A stretch of DNA of 64,000 nucleotides from Daedaleopsis sinensis (GCA_033807695.1 CM066300.1:4650001-4714000); one strand, 5' to 3'. Numbered from the stretch's first letter, positions 24,561 through 35,763 are shown. A program made the numbers and translations. Notes: generated by a model from the sequence alone, not told the origin.

Positions 24561-27408
24561 TCAGGCGACCGCGTCCAGCTCGCACAAGAACACTGCGTCC
24601 ATCCACGCCAGCACGATCTCCACCCGCGGCCCATGCAGCGGGATGTTGATGTTGAGCGGCTTCTTGCTCGCGGCCCCCTTCCCGTCCGCCTTCCCGCCCG
24701 CCTTCTCCGCCGCGCTCGCCTCCGCCTTCTCGCGCTGCCGCTTCGCCACGGGCGCGAGCAAGATGCGCACCGCGTCGAGCGCGCCGAGCAACTCCGCCCT
24801 CTCCCTCTCCTCCCGCTCGCTCTCCCTCTCGCGCGCACGCTCGTCCTCGCCCCTCCCGCTACGCCCACGGCCGTTTAGCCCGCTCGGCGAGGGAGATGGG
24901 GGCGGGGCTGCGTGACGGGACGCCGAGCTCGAGCTCGAGCCGTTCACGCCGTACCCGCAGGCTGAGCCGGAGGCCCCTGCACCTCCTGCACCCCCGAAAC
25001 AGTCCGTCTCCACGGACGGTGCGGGAGACAGCGACGGGGATGGCGGAGTCGGCATGCGATGCACGCTCTTCGCCTTGCCCGTTGGGGCCATAAGCGCAAG
25101 TGGGGCGCGAGGCGCTGGCTCGATCGCGAGCATCTTCGAGTTGGCGCGGCTGAGGGAGTGCGGCTGCACGCCCGTGCGCCACCCGCCCGCGAGCCGCTCG
25201 AGGATCTCCACGAACTCCGCCTGTGACATCGAGCGCGGGGGGAGGAAGACCGGGTATCCCTCGAGGCCGTCAACGAGCGCTGCGGTGCGCGAGAATGCGG
25301 GGAGGAGCCCCGTGAAGTCCCCGAGCATCATATGGCAGAGCAGGATGCTGAAGTGGCTCTCGACGAGCAGTGGGTGGTACGTCGTGAACATAGCCGCCGC
25401 GTCCGGCACGGGCGGCGGCATGCTCTGGCTGCCCGGCCGGAGCGACTCGCACAAGAGGAACGCATACTCGGTGCGCTGCGCGACGTCGGTGTCCGCGCAC
25501 CCGGGCGGGCCCTCGAGCGTGTCGAAGTGGGCGAGGAACTGCCGGTGGTCGCGCATGCTCTTCTTGACGAGCACGAGGATCTGCTCGCGAAAGGCGAGCT
25601 CTGCGAGCACCTCGCGATAGGCATGGAGCTTCGCGCCGGTGCGGTTCCCGAGGGGCCCGTCGGGATTCCCAATCTCCACGCCGCCGTAACGTCCGTTCTC
25701 GACATAGCACAGTCGCATCTCGGCGCCGTCGACAGAAGGCACTTTGCGGATGTTCTCCAGCTTGAAGATCGCTTCCTCGATGAGGAAGACAGCGTGTTGG
25801 AGGTACGCTGCGGCTCGCAGGAAGAGACATTGGGGTTCGATGGGTTCCGGGGCATCGGGAAGGACTGAGGGGTGGAGGAGGATGGACTCTCCGTCTGGCC
25901 CCTCGATGCTGAGGCCATCCGATCCTTCTGTGCTGGCGCTGGTCCCGTTCGGCGGCGCCTGTCCGTTTGTCTTGCCACTGCCAGCCTTGCCCTTCTTCTT
26001 CTTCACTCCCTTCCCCCGCTGCTTGTCACCGAGGTTACTGTTGAGATGCACAGATCGTGCTTTGCGCAATGTTCGCGCCTCCTTGATGGCGTGTGTGAAG
26101 TCCTTCGCGGCGAGAGCGTACTCGTCACGGAAGCAGTGGACGATGCCTCGTGTGCGATAGAATTCGAGGCGGTGGGGGTTCGCTGCTATCAGCTCATCGA
26201 GTAGCTGTGTCGTAGTGGATTCGGCCAGTTGCCTGAATACATGTTCAACGTCGTAAGCCATGCGTATCAGAGTGGCAACGCACCTGGAGGGTATCTTTTC
26301 GTGGAAGAAGTGCACGTATCGCGCATCTACATCATTAGGGTCTGCCCCGGAGTGAGTCGACAATCAGAGTACAAGAGCAGTGACAACGCACCAACTTTGA
26401 GAACGCGTTCGGCGATATCGTCGAACACGCTCCCGCCTTGCATCACCATCACGCTCGACGCGATCTCGTCCGTCTTGTATGCGGCCGCGAGCTTCTGGAC
26501 GGCGAGCGCACGCAGCCGGTGCACCCGCATAGCGGACATCGCGACATTCCTGCCCCCTCCGTCTACTCCGAGGGGGCTCAGCCCAAGAGACTGCGCCGTC
26601 GCCCACGCGCTCCCGTTCATCCCGGGGCCCCCGCGCATGGACCCCAGGGCGGCAGCGGAGAGCCCCGAACTAGCACGGACGGACAGCTCGGCCGCCTCAT
26701 CTATCAGTCTGCGGATGTGTGTCACGGAGCGGAACACGCCCGGGTCAATCGGAGGGGGGGTCGCCTTGCCTGGCGTTGGCGCGGGGAATGGTGGGGGAGG
26801 CGGTAGCGCCGCGAACGTGTTCCGAGGGGAGTCGGGCGGGGAGTAGTCTGCAAGGCTAGCGAAGCCGCGGTCGCGTTGCTTCTGGGAAGAGGTATACGGT
26901 AGGGCATTGCTTGAGTGACTGGGCAAAGGGGGCAGCTTGGAGTCTGCCGCGGAGAGTGTGGCAGGGTCGAGATTGAGGAGTAGGAGAGAGTCTAGCAGCT
27001 CGAGAGGAAGTTGTAACCAGGGTCCCTGTGTTATGAGATAGGTTGGATTGCCTATGCAGGAGCATGATGGTAACGTACGTGATATGAACTGATATACCGC
27101 CAGTGCTTGTTGCGGCTGATACAGAGCACTGGCGGGCGGTCGCGATCCTCGTCACGTCCACGTCCGTCTGTGGGCTTTCCGTTCCCTGTCGAGGCATCCT
27201 TGGTCTTCGCGCCCTTTTTGGCCTTCTTCTTTTTCTTCTTCTTGTTCTGAGAGGTGATAGTTTCTACATTGTCGGTCTGAGGACCGGGAACGGGTGAGGC
27301 GGGCGATGTCGATCGCGAGGTGTGCGTGGAGGGCGGTGTAGGCAGCATTGGAACACTCTGGTCGTCGCGGTCGTCGACCGCACAGTCGACGACGGGGAAG
27401 GCAGCCAT
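24561..27408 (-). CDS. Large TPR-like protein of unknown role
   Basis: Four minus-strand exons: 27408-27079, 27025-26392, 26341-26284 and 26232-24561, total 897 residues. The N-terminal region has a lysine tract (QNKKKKKKKAKKGAKTK), then HWRYISSYHGPWLQLPLELL. The region around HFFHEKIPSR..QLAESTTTQLLDELIAANPHRLEFYRTRGIV..CFRDEYALAAKDFTHAI looks like a TPR helix pair. A further basic linker (KGVKKKKGKAGSGK) and several amphipathic helices follow. The C-terminal third is disordered (Gly/Ser/Pro, then R/E-rich) except for a final NINIPLHGPRVEIVLAWMDAVFL. I recognise no catalytic motif; a scaffold or adaptor in nucleus or cytosol is a guess. The intron 26283-26233 is 51 nt without a stop, so retaining it adds 17 residues. 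Confidence 0.75.
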
Positions 27409-27749
27409 AACGAGCAAGAAGGGGGACGATGAGGATGAGAGGAAGAGGAGGAAGGGAAGGAAGAGGGCACGGACCGGACAACCCTTCCGAGGCCGGCGTC
27501 TATCAAATTAAAGCACTAGACCTAAACCAACATGAGCTCGATTGGTTCAACCAATTGATCCAGTCATGTAGCTTTAAGATTCATAGTAAGTACACAAAGG
27601 AGATAAATGTAGTAAATTAGCTAGTGAACTAGAATCTGACTATGTACATGGAGGTCTGAGATCTGAGCGCTATCTGAGCTCTAGTGCACATAGGCTTAAA
27701 CATGGGAATTAATATGTAGAAGCAAATCAAGCTCACGGTACTTCCTCGG

Positions 27750-28713
27750 TCACTCCCTCTTGCGCTCTCCCCCAGCCACAGACTGCGCGCGCACCCGATC
27801 CGCGAGCACAGCGAGACAGCGAGACACGCGCGGGGCGACGAGCACGGCGGCTACGAGCGCGACGCCGCCCAGTAGGCCCACGGTCGGGAGCAGCGAGGCG
27901 GGGAGCACCCCGAGGAGCAGCGGCTCGAGCGTAACCACGAACGGGACGTGCTCCCCCAATACGTCTAGACGGCTCCCGGCGGTGGGCCGCACGCCCGTGC
28001 TGACGACGCGTATGCGCGCGAACTGCCGGCGTGTCTGCGGATGCCCTCCTTGAGCGGTGGACGAGGGAGACGAGGGGGACGAGGGAGATGAGGAAAACGA
28101 GGGGGACGAGGCGGGTGCTGAGAGGGACGCGTGGGGACCGTGCACGAGCGTGGCAGGGTCGTACAGGTCGATGTGAAAGTCGGCAGGCATCTGCGCATGC
28201 CCGGAGCCAGTCAGAGTACCAGAGAGCCAGAGAGCCAGAGAGGAGTCACGTCGAAGCCAAGTCGGAGTTAGCCCTGTTCACTCTCCGCTGCCATTGCGCG
28301 CACTCACCGATGCCGGCCACGAGACCCGGAGGGTGAAGGCGGCGTGCGCCGCCCAGCGCACGTCGTCGAGCGCGAGCGCGAGCCACAGCTCGTGCGGACA
28401 ACCCCCTAGCTGCTGCGGCTGCTTGCAGACGTCCACCAGGGGGGTCCCGAGGACAGCTGGGGAGACGTTCCCGAACCACTCGGGGTGCTCCGGCGAGAGC
28501 TCTGGCCTGCGGCGGGCGTGGGTGACCAGTAAGAGTTTGCATGAGCATTAGATTTGGAGAGACTCACCATGTCTCGGACGCGAGCGGGGGGTTTAGGAGC
28601 ACATTGGCTGGCCGGGGCGATGCTGCGAAGTTCACGATCTCGGTGTTGGCCCAGACACAGGCGTGACGCGGCACAAGTGCGAGCGCGAGCGCGAGCACCA
28701 GCCGCACCTGCAT
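27750..28713 (-). CDS. PIG-X/PBN1-like ER membrane protein (GPI mannosyltransferase subunit)
   Basis: Three exons, 28713-28568, 28506-28308 and 28190-27750, total 261 residues. The start MQVRLVLALALALVPRHACV is a signal peptide. The lumenal part contains CPHELWLALALDD and FTLRVSWPASMPADFHIDLYDP, a pattern found in the PIG-X/PBN1 domain, and RRQFARIRVVSTGVRP. One hydrophobic C-terminal segment (LLGGVALVAAVLVAP, preceded by LLLGVLPASLLPTVG) gives a type I topology. PIG-X/Pbn1 stabilises the PIG-M/Gpi14 mannosyltransferase that adds the first mannose to GPI anchors in the ER. A Ser/Pro-rich linker (SSPSFSSSPSSPSSPSS) interrupts the domain. Family assignment is by resemblance only. It lies head to head with the DAP-like gene. 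Confidence 0.6.
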
Positions 28714-28987
28714 CTTGAACTTGCCGGTCTGTGTTGGTTCTCTGGCTACGCGTGTCCGCGACACACAGAGTCGACGCTGAAGCTTTGAAGATTGATGCTT
28801 TGAAGACCAAACGTTCAAGGAGTGAGCAGCGCGCGGGCGGCTAAAGGCGACCGCCGAGGGAGTGGCCAAAGGAGGAAGGTGTTTAGGTTCGCGAATCGTC
28901 GGTGGCACCTGGCCCGTGCCCTGGAGCGGCCTGGTCAGCTGCCCTCCCCACTGGTCTCCCCAGGGCAGGGTCGGCTGCGCCCCGCCT

Positions 28988-29003
28988 TATAAACGTATAT
29001 AAA
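28988..29003 (+). promoter_or_regulatory. Tandem TATA-like boxes of the DAP-like gene
   Basis: TTATAAACG is followed at once by TATATAAA (28996-29003), about 140 bp before the ATG at 29144, and then a C/T-rich leader. This is the clearest TATA element in the window and lies in the 430-bp divergent interval shared with the PIG-X-like gene. Confidence 0.55.
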
Positions 29004-29143
29004 CCCTCCGAGTCTCCGTCGCGATACCCCCGACATCCCGACTCGCACCCAGCACTTCTACTTACGCCGTCTACTGTCTGCTATTACCTACCATCTACTG
29101 TCTAGCACTCAGACACCTGAGACCTCCCTCCATCCCCCGCGAC

Positions 29144-29656
29144 ATGACGGACGCCCTCGCACAACATCCCCCCGCAGGTGAGTGTTCCCGACGACGACGG
29201 TCGCTGTCTCAATCTCTTTGCCCATGTCACTGATCCATATCCGCGCCGTGTGCAGTCAAGGTCGGCGGCCGAAGGCTCTCGCTCAACTCCCGACCGCGCC
29301 CCGCGCCACCCACCGCGTACGTCACATTCGCACTCCCCCCTACTATACTAACCCCACCCGCACCCTCCAGCGAAACGAAAGCCGTGTCCCCAAGCACCGA
29401 CGCGCCCGCGCCCGTAGACTACCCGCGCCCGGCCGCCCCAGGCGAGCAGCCCCCGCCGCCTCCGCACCACCAAGAGGAGGACGTGCCGAAGCGGAAGCAG
29501 GGCACGGGCGGCGACGAGCACGAGCGCCGCCTGCAGGAGAGCGTCCACCGCAAGCTGGAGCAGAACCGGCCGAAGAAGGACTTCCAGGCGGGGCCCAAGG
29601 CCCCCGGCGCGGGCGGGCGCATCAGCCAGCCGGCGGGCAAGGCCTTCGGGGTCTGA
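29144..29656 (+). CDS. Death-associated protein (DAP)-like small disordered protein
   Basis: Three exons, 29144-29177, 29256-29316 and 29371-29656, give 126 residues. The N-terminal HPPAVKVGGRRLSLNSRP resembles the HPPAVKxGGxR core of animal DAP1/DAPL1. The rest is Pro- and charge-rich (PPPPPHHQEEDVPKRKQ) and ends GRISQPAGKAFGV. It has no membrane or signal segment. In animals DAP proteins are linked to autophagy control and, for Dap1b/Dapl1, to dormant ribosomes, where the conserved segment enters the peptide exit tunnel. Whether a fungal relative does this is pure inference. The two phase-1/2 introns split the short conserved N-terminus. TATA boxes lie upstream, and a two-copy tandem repeat starts at the stop codon. 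Confidence 0.65.
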
Positions 29657-29820
29657 ACGCACGCGCTCGCGAATGGCTGGACTTGGGTATTGAATATTGA
29701 AGCTTGGAGCCCGAGGACCTTGTACGAATAGTAACTGGCAGTGCGTGAACGCACGAGCATGGCTGGACTTGGGTATTGAAGCTGAAGCCGGAGGACCCTG
29801 TACGAATAGCAACTGGCAGT
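29655..29820 (+). repeat. Two-copy tandem repeat in the DAP-like 3' region
   Basis: Copy 1 (29655-29742) and copy 2 (29747-29820) share GAACGCACG, ATGGCTGGACTTGGGTATTG, GGAGGACC and TGTACGAATAG-AACTGGCAGT, with one 12-14-nt length difference. The first copy starts inside the stop codon context, so both lie in the 3' UTR or terminator region. Confidence 0.75.
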
Positions 29821-30018
29821 ATGTCCCTTCTTGTACTAGTATCGATGTCTTCGACGGCGTATGACAATCACGAGTGCAAGGATGAGGTTTCTGTGTGCAT
29901 GGACACAAGTGTGCATAGATTACTTGGTCGCGTGGGCATGTGCATGGGCATGGGTGCGATGCGGATGGAGAGCAAAGGATACAACAGGATCGAGACACAC
30001 TATGAGACACCAACTCCT

Positions 30019-30994
30019 CTACGCAGTCTTGGCCTTCTTCCCCCGAACCTTCTTCGGTGGTGCGGCCTTCTTTTCCTTCTTTGCGACGATGAGAGCAGAT
30101 ACGCGGGCAATGGCGGCCTATTAAACAACGGGTCAGTATTGAGTACAAGTGAAAACACAGCTTGGAGACAGAGAACGCGATGCATGAGAGTAGGAAATGT
30201 GAGCCCCAAAGAGTCGGGCAGACCGCGAGGAGCATCAAACGGGTCCCGATAGCGACATGGCGCGTATCCAGCAGAGATTTGATCGGTCTCTAACTAGACC
30301 TCGTAATATTGCACATCATGTCCACACCCAACTTTCGTATGGCCTTGCGGCGGTCCAGCGGGCTCTAGATGGTGCAGCTTCGTGAAGACATCATCGGCTT
30401 TGGCCGGAGGGCATGCAAACGTGGTGCCCCAGAGGCAGAAGAGAATGGCAAAGAAAAAGGAGCACGAGAATATATGCAGGTCACTCACGGCTCTGAGGTC
30501 AGGGCGGTAGCCGCGCTTGGCGATCTTCGAGGCTACACCCGCAGCACGGCGAGTACCCGAGCGGGGGCGGATGGTGGTGGTCGCAGCCGCAGGGCGGACC
30601 GCGCTGGAAGACGCACCCTTCTTGCGGGTGAGGATCTGAATTCCAGACTCGGTCTCCGTGACGGTGATGGTCTGTGCAACAGAGCGTTTAGCAATGTCGC
30701 AATGTCATGCATCTTGTTGAACTGTTTTCGTGCGTACCTTCTCGTTCGCAAGACCGGAGTACTTGAACGAGTGGACGTTCGTCAAGTTTCCCTGAGAGAG
30801 TGCGGCTGAGTACGAGTCTCGGCCATAGGCGTGAGGGAACACTCACAGGCTCCTTGGAGAGGATAGGGCCCTCCGGGATGCGCTTCACGAGGAAAGCGTT
30901 GTTGTTCTGTCGGTCTGGTCAGTCAAACGCAATGCATACAGATGTCGTCGAGGGCACGCACGCGGAGCAGGAGCCACTGGAGATCGCTTGACAT
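30019..30994 (-). CDS. Cytosolic 60S ribosomal protein eL28 (RPL28)
   Basis: Five minus-strand exons, 30994-30962, 30906-30847, 30791-30738, 30671-30489 and 30117-30019, total 142 residues. The start MSSDLQWLLLRNNNAFLVKR is diagnostic of eL28, followed by IPEGPILSKEPGNLTNVHSF, KYSGLANEKTITVTETESG and VLTRKKGAS-type segments (here ILTRKKGASSSAVRP), and a lysine-rich end (KKEKKAAPPKKVRGKKAKTA). It is a structural protein of the large subunit, cytosolic after nucleolar assembly. Length fits the family. Upstream, in the 153-bp interval to the divergent gene at 31148, lies a telobox (AAACCCTAA), a motif found in many fungal ribosomal-protein promoters. Confidence 0.93.
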
Positions 30995-31104
30995 CTTGAG
31001 GACGGTGCTGTACGCTACTTTTCGGTTGGGCGGGAACGTCGGGGGTGGTGGCTGAAAGGAACTATGCAGTAACAAATAGCGCCAAACACCGTCAGGTTGG
31101 GCTC

Positions 31105-31113
31105 AAACCCTAA
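31105..31113 (+). promoter_or_regulatory. Telobox (AAACCCTAA) in a bidirectional promoter
   Basis: The 9-mer AAACCCTAA lies about 110 bp before the eL28 start (minus strand) and 35 bp before the start at 31148 (plus strand). Teloboxes bound by Tbf1-type Myb proteins regulate ribosomal-protein and ribosome-biogenesis genes in several fungi. Binding here is inferred from the motif and its position. Confidence 0.5.
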
Positions 31114-31147
31114 CCTAGAGTAGGCGGCAAACGGAGCGGGTCTCAAG

Positions 31148-32011
31148 ATGACGTCAGCACGACAACTGAAGTAAGTATGTTGCATGGAACTCTTGGTCTC
31201 CGTTCGCCGCGTACCTCGCCGCTGACAGCCTTTGCGATAGCGCAGAACTCTACCAACTAGACCCTGCAGTCTTTGTTTGGGCAGTGAGTGACTCGAACGA
31301 CGATGCCCAAACATTGCGCAAAAGCAAAATGGACGAATGCCCTCGGAGGGGGATGCTGCTTTTCGTGACCCACGACGACGATGACCGCCACGAAGACCGC
31401 GAAAACCGCCACGAAGACCTTGAAAGTAAGGTCGTCCAAGCCGACCGCCCTCCGCTACCTCTCTGCGCCTGCGACATCAGAGGAGACCGAAAAGTTGAAA
31501 GAATACAGGCATGGCTCGCTGTTCCGCCGCCCGTCGGAGTCCTCCCCTCTCGCGCGCACGGTGATCACCCAGCTCGAATGCGGATGTCTCGTCGAGCACT
31601 ACCTGCACTCGTTCGTATTCACCAAGCGCGAAGAGCTGCTCGTCCGCAAGGTGCCGTGCGTAGGTACGTACTACAAGTATCGTATATGCCATGTAGAACG
31701 TGACGAAGACGACGACTGATTCAATGCTTCGCTCCCTCTCCAGAGCATCTCGGCGAGTGGGCCATCCATTTCCACCAGGAGCTCGTTGCACGCTTTGATA
31801 GTTGGCTCCCCAACGCGGTGAGCGGGTTGCGCAGCACCACGCTGCCCAAGGTTAGTATGCATTTCGCGGTCGCCTCGAGCTCGAGTCTCAAGATCTCACA
31901 CCTAATATTGGCGGCCCTCTCTCGCCTCTGCAGGATGATGAGAAGATCACACTCGCACCCATCAGGTGCACCATGCGTGAGGTCGCGCGAGGAACATCCC
32001 GTCACGAGTAG
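31148..32011 (+). CDS. Unidentified protein, divergent from eL28
   Basis: Five exons, 31148-31170, 31241-31283, 31441-31663, 31744-31850 and 31934-32011, total 157 residues. The start MTSARQLNAELYQLDPAVFV runs across three exons in consistent phase. Later parts read LRYLSAPATSEETEKLKEYR, ARTVITQLECGCLVEHYLHS, TKREELLVRKVPCVEHLGEW and FHQELVARFDSWLPNAVSG. It appears to be a compact, mostly helical, soluble protein with no signal or membrane segment. Intron 2 (157 nt) is the only unusual one. I recognise no family. Sharing a 153-bp promoter and a telobox with a ribosomal-protein gene suggests co-expression with growth genes. Confidence 0.6.
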
Positions 32012-33253
32012 TGCATCAAAGTCTAGAGGCCCGGAGTTGGGCGAAATCTGTGCAGTGTCCCGGTTGCTGTCTTCAATTTACAGGCAAGAACGGTCGCTCC
32101 GTCCACCATGCGCTACAATCAGGCTATAATCCTGTCGTTCTTCGGGTGATGAAACTGTTGAAGGAATGGAAGCTTAGAAGGTTACGATGACGATAGACAT
32201 TGCGCACCTGTGCCTTGGCGTGAGTCATGCATCTGAACCCCGCTTTCCTGGTCCATTGACGGCGTCCTATCTATTAGGGAAATGTGCAGAATATCCGATA
32301 TGCCCGCGAAATGGCCGGCTGACCCACTGTCTTAATCGGACTCCGACTCACACGTCTTATTCGGAGCATGCGAGCGGACAACGCATATATGTAGGAGTAT
32401 GCTGCGTGTATTCACTCTTTTCTGATCTCTTCCGCATCCTTGCACGTCGGAACCTTCCTCCAGGATGCCAACATTTGAGCTTTGAACTCTGCGGCAGCGC
32501 CAGAATCGCCTGCAGCACCCACCTCACCTACAGCAATACATATGCATGATGCGTGAACGTTTGGTCGTTTGAACTTCTAGAAGCGAGCTAGTCTTCGCTT
32601 TGTACATATTTCGGGATCCGCAAGCAAACGCAGGCCTAACCTAGCTGCTGCTGCTCGGATTAGCCATTCACTGACACATGAAGTTCAAGACGAAGCCAGC
32701 GTATGTTGCTACCATGACGCTAGTTGCAGCTTTTGTCCTTGCCCTTACCCGCATCGTACCCTGCCATTGTGAGTCGATTTCAACACACAGGCCGTTTGCT
32801 TGGATAACGACGAGAGCTAACTCTATTCTGGTCGGATAGGAAGCCTAGAGAAGAATTATCTCGTGCTGCGGCAAAGTCTCAAGGGATTTCTAAATCGACG
32901 ACCGGCGTAAGGAGCATGCCCTCACTATGCCTTTACGATGCTGTATGCAGGTTCACATCCTGAGGCCAAACTGCCATGTGATGACCCGTGAGGGAGCTGC
33001 AGCACCGATAACCTCTCGTTTATCGACTCCTCAGCCGTCTATGCACTATGCTCATGACCCCATGGCTGAGATGCGTTCCATTAGCAGGTCTCGAACTCGA
33101 ACTCGCACGATAGCGCAATGCGGCTGCAGCAGCTCGAAGCTCGACGTCCTTCGCTTGGACTCTCCAGCCTGAGCCTACCGCGGCTTATACCTTCGACGTG
33201 ACCCTTCTTAAGAACAGCACAACGGACCACGAGCTGCACTCTCCTCCCCCGCT
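32012..33253. other. Intergenic region, with one possible signal-peptide exon
   Basis: About 1.2 kb. Frames of up to 120 codons (32187-32549) carry no motif. At 32678-32768 a short frame MKFKTKPAYVATMTLVAAFV.. looks like a signal peptide and ends at a gtgagt donor. The best acceptor (before 32840) makes a TGA at the junction, so this could be a decayed small secreted protein gene or chance. Confidence 0.3.
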
Positions 33254-34164
33254 ATGCCCGTGCACTCCCTCACACCCACAGCAACGCCCAAAACCAACTC
33301 GCGACGCGAACTGCCACCCCTCCGGTCGATCTCCGCAATGCCCTCGCACACATTCATAGTGCGAAGGTCGCGGACCACCCAGCCCAAGTCCGAGGCCCGG
33401 CCGACGGTGCTTCCCACTGCCATCCCGGTCCGCCTCCTGCCCCATTCTTCCGGAGCGTCGGCTCGCTCATCGGTGCGGGCGTTCCACAAGCACCGCGAGC
33501 GGTTCCCCCTCCCTCCCTCGCCCCTCGGACGCACGTCGATCACCCTGACACTGGCAGAGGACGGCGAGTGCGTCGAATGCGTCGAGACCCCTGGCGTCGT
33601 CGCTGAGGCGTGGCGCGTCCCCGGCTTCGCGCCCGGACGCATGGCAGGGCTCCAGTGCGTGAAGCGCGACGCCCTTCCAATGTTTTGTGAGTGGGCTAAC
33701 GCGGGACGCGACTGGGCTCGTTGCACCGGCACTCACTCGACTCTCGCGCACCAGCAGTGACCTCCGTGTCGTGCACGGGCAGCAAAACGCGCCGCGCGGC
33801 GGACCTCACGAGGATGCTTGAGACCCGCAACATCATCCAGCACATTCCGCCCATGAAGCGCACGGAACTGGCCCGCATGATCGCGGCGATCTTCCAGCTG
33901 CTCGCCACAGTGGAATGTAGTAGTGTAAAAGAAGCGTGCGATCGGGAGGCTGTCAAGTGGGAGCGGCTCGTGCCTGTGATACGTGAGCTGACCGGGACGA
34001 GTTGGAGGGATTCTATGGATCCTGTGAGTTGTCGTTGTCTCTGTATGGGTACTCCTGGCACTGAGGATTGCTGGCAGACTGAGACCGAAGCAGTGAATAT
34101 GACGGCATCATTGGATTACTTTTCCCGTGTTATTAACGGGGTCCGAAACAAACGACCTCAATGA
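33254..34164 (+). CDS. Unidentified protein
   Basis: Three exons, 33254-33686, 33755-34023 and 34078-34164, total 262 residues. The first ~100 residues are Arg/Ser/Pro/Thr-rich and probably disordered. The ordered part begins near SITLTLAEDGECVECVETPG and continues through AEAWRVPGFAPGRMAGLQCV, ADLTRMLETRNIIQHIPPMK, RTELARMIAAIFQLLATVEC and WERLVPVIRELTGTSW, with a helical, coding-like pattern, then TEAVNMTASLDYFSRVINGV. No signal peptide, membrane span or catalytic motif is seen. Splice phases agree. The start could also be the downstream ATG at 33341. I do not recognise the family. Confidence 0.55.
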
Positions 34165-34769
34165 TGTTAGTTAGTGCATTGCGAGGAGTTGGGTAAAATC
34201 GCGCCGACGGTGCACGACAGTATGTATATGCTGTGGACGTTCGACACTGGTACGAGAATGACGGCTGAGCGCTGAGCATTGAATATTGAACATGTAACAT
34301 TGCAAGTACGTGCGTCGGGACGCGAGCAAGCGAGGAGGGGTGGAAAAGCTATAGATCATTTCAGAACGGAGCGGCTTGTAATCGAGATGCATGATATAAC
34401 TACGGAGACCGTCACAGACAGCTGATGCGACGCAGGAGGGTGAGAGTGGGACAGCGATGGGACCAGCAAAGCGACGGGATAGACGAACGTGAGAACGGGA
34501 CAGCTTGTAAGCGACGGTGAGATGATGGTTAATATTTCAAGGCGATTGAGAGAAACAAAACAAGGAACAGACAGAGATGATGAGAGCAAGGGACCTGGGA
34601 TTTTTATAGAGCATGAAGAGCAATCCAAGACAAGAGGTTGGGCACAGCGACAAAGGGAGGATGGACAGTAGCAGTTGCAGCGGGGTGACGACGGGAAAAC
34701 GTAGGAATCGACGATGAAAGCAGATCAGGAAAGAGGATGAGACGGTGAGATAGCAATACGGCAGATGGA

Positions 34770-35763
34770 TCACGGATTATCAGAGCGGACGTTCAATCTG
34801 AACGTGCCCGTCATGCAGCGCGAGTCGAGAATGGTGAAGTCGGGGCCAGGCGGGGGTATCGCCCACTGCCACTTCGGGTCCCCCCTCAGCGCGGACTCGC
34901 GCTCGTCGGGGTTCTGGCGGAAGTACCTCGCGCAGTCGCCGACGTCGGGCAGGTCCGCGCCGCTCATGCGCATGCGCTCGCGGAAGAGCCAGAGGTTGAG
35001 CGGGAGGGGCGGGATCGCGATGTTCGCGAACGGCTTGATGTTCGCCGTCTCGGGGTCGTGCACGAGCGGGTTGCCCAGGTGCAAGCCCTTGTAGCCATCC
35101 TCGGGCGAGCACGCGAAGATCTCCTCGCGGTGCGACTGGTGCTTGTGCATGTGGCGGATGTAGTTGTCGAACCGGGTGAAGGTCTTGTCGCAGTCCGGCA
35201 CGGGACACATGTGGCCTATGGAGAAAGATGTGAGCGTTATGATGGGGCGCTTGATTAGCTCGATCCGTACTCTGCTCGTGCTGGTGCAGCGACCTGATGT
35301 GGCGGTTGAGATGGTCCCGTTTTTTGAATGCTTTACCGCACACCTGCACTGGGCAGATGTGCCTCCTATCGGGAGTAACTTCAGCCCCCTTCTTGGGGAC
35401 ATGGCGACCTCTGGGAGGTTTGGATACGCCCGGGACTGGCTGTTCAAGCTTTCGCTTGGGAATCCCCATGCGAAGTTCGGGCCTCTCGCTGGACGTGCCA
35501 GGCAGATCTCTCATGCGCCCATTCTTGTACCAGAACTTGCAGCCGCCACTTTCCACGATCTCATGAGGCTCGAGCATAGAGATGTCGATGTCGCAGGTGC
35601 GTTGTTTAGGACGATAACGCAGAGGAGGTGGTGGTGTCTTGAGACGTGGCGGGGGAAGGCCACGAGGCTCAATCGGTGCGCCCTCAGAGGCCTCGGCCGG
35701 CGGCGAACTCCGGGGTAGGGTGCCGCGCACTAAAAACGAGACCGGTGCGTCCGTGTCGCTCAT
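34770..35763 (-). CDS. C2H2 zinc-finger protein
   Basis: Two minus-strand exons, 35763-35271 and 35215-34770, total 312 residues from MSDTDAPVSFLVRGTLPRSS. An in-frame ATG at 35844 would add 27 residues. Two adjacent fingers span the intron: HICPVQVCGKAFKKRDHLNR followed by HIRSLH, and HMCPVPDCDKTFTRFDNYIR followed by HMHKHQSH, both C-x4-C-x12-H type. The N-terminal half is proline- and basic-rich (RGLPPPRLKTPPPPLRYRPK). The C-terminal part (NIAIPPLPLNLWLFRERMRM, then WQWAIPPPGPDFTILD) is ordered but unknown. Two fingers plus basic flanks suggest a nuclear DNA-binding regulator; target genes are not evident. Confidence 0.85.

Noticed and set aside
29348..30238. 296-codon minus-strand frame
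   Set aside because: It lies antisense to the last DAP-like exon and then runs across the tandem repeat and the end of eL28 in the wrong frame; no protein-like features.
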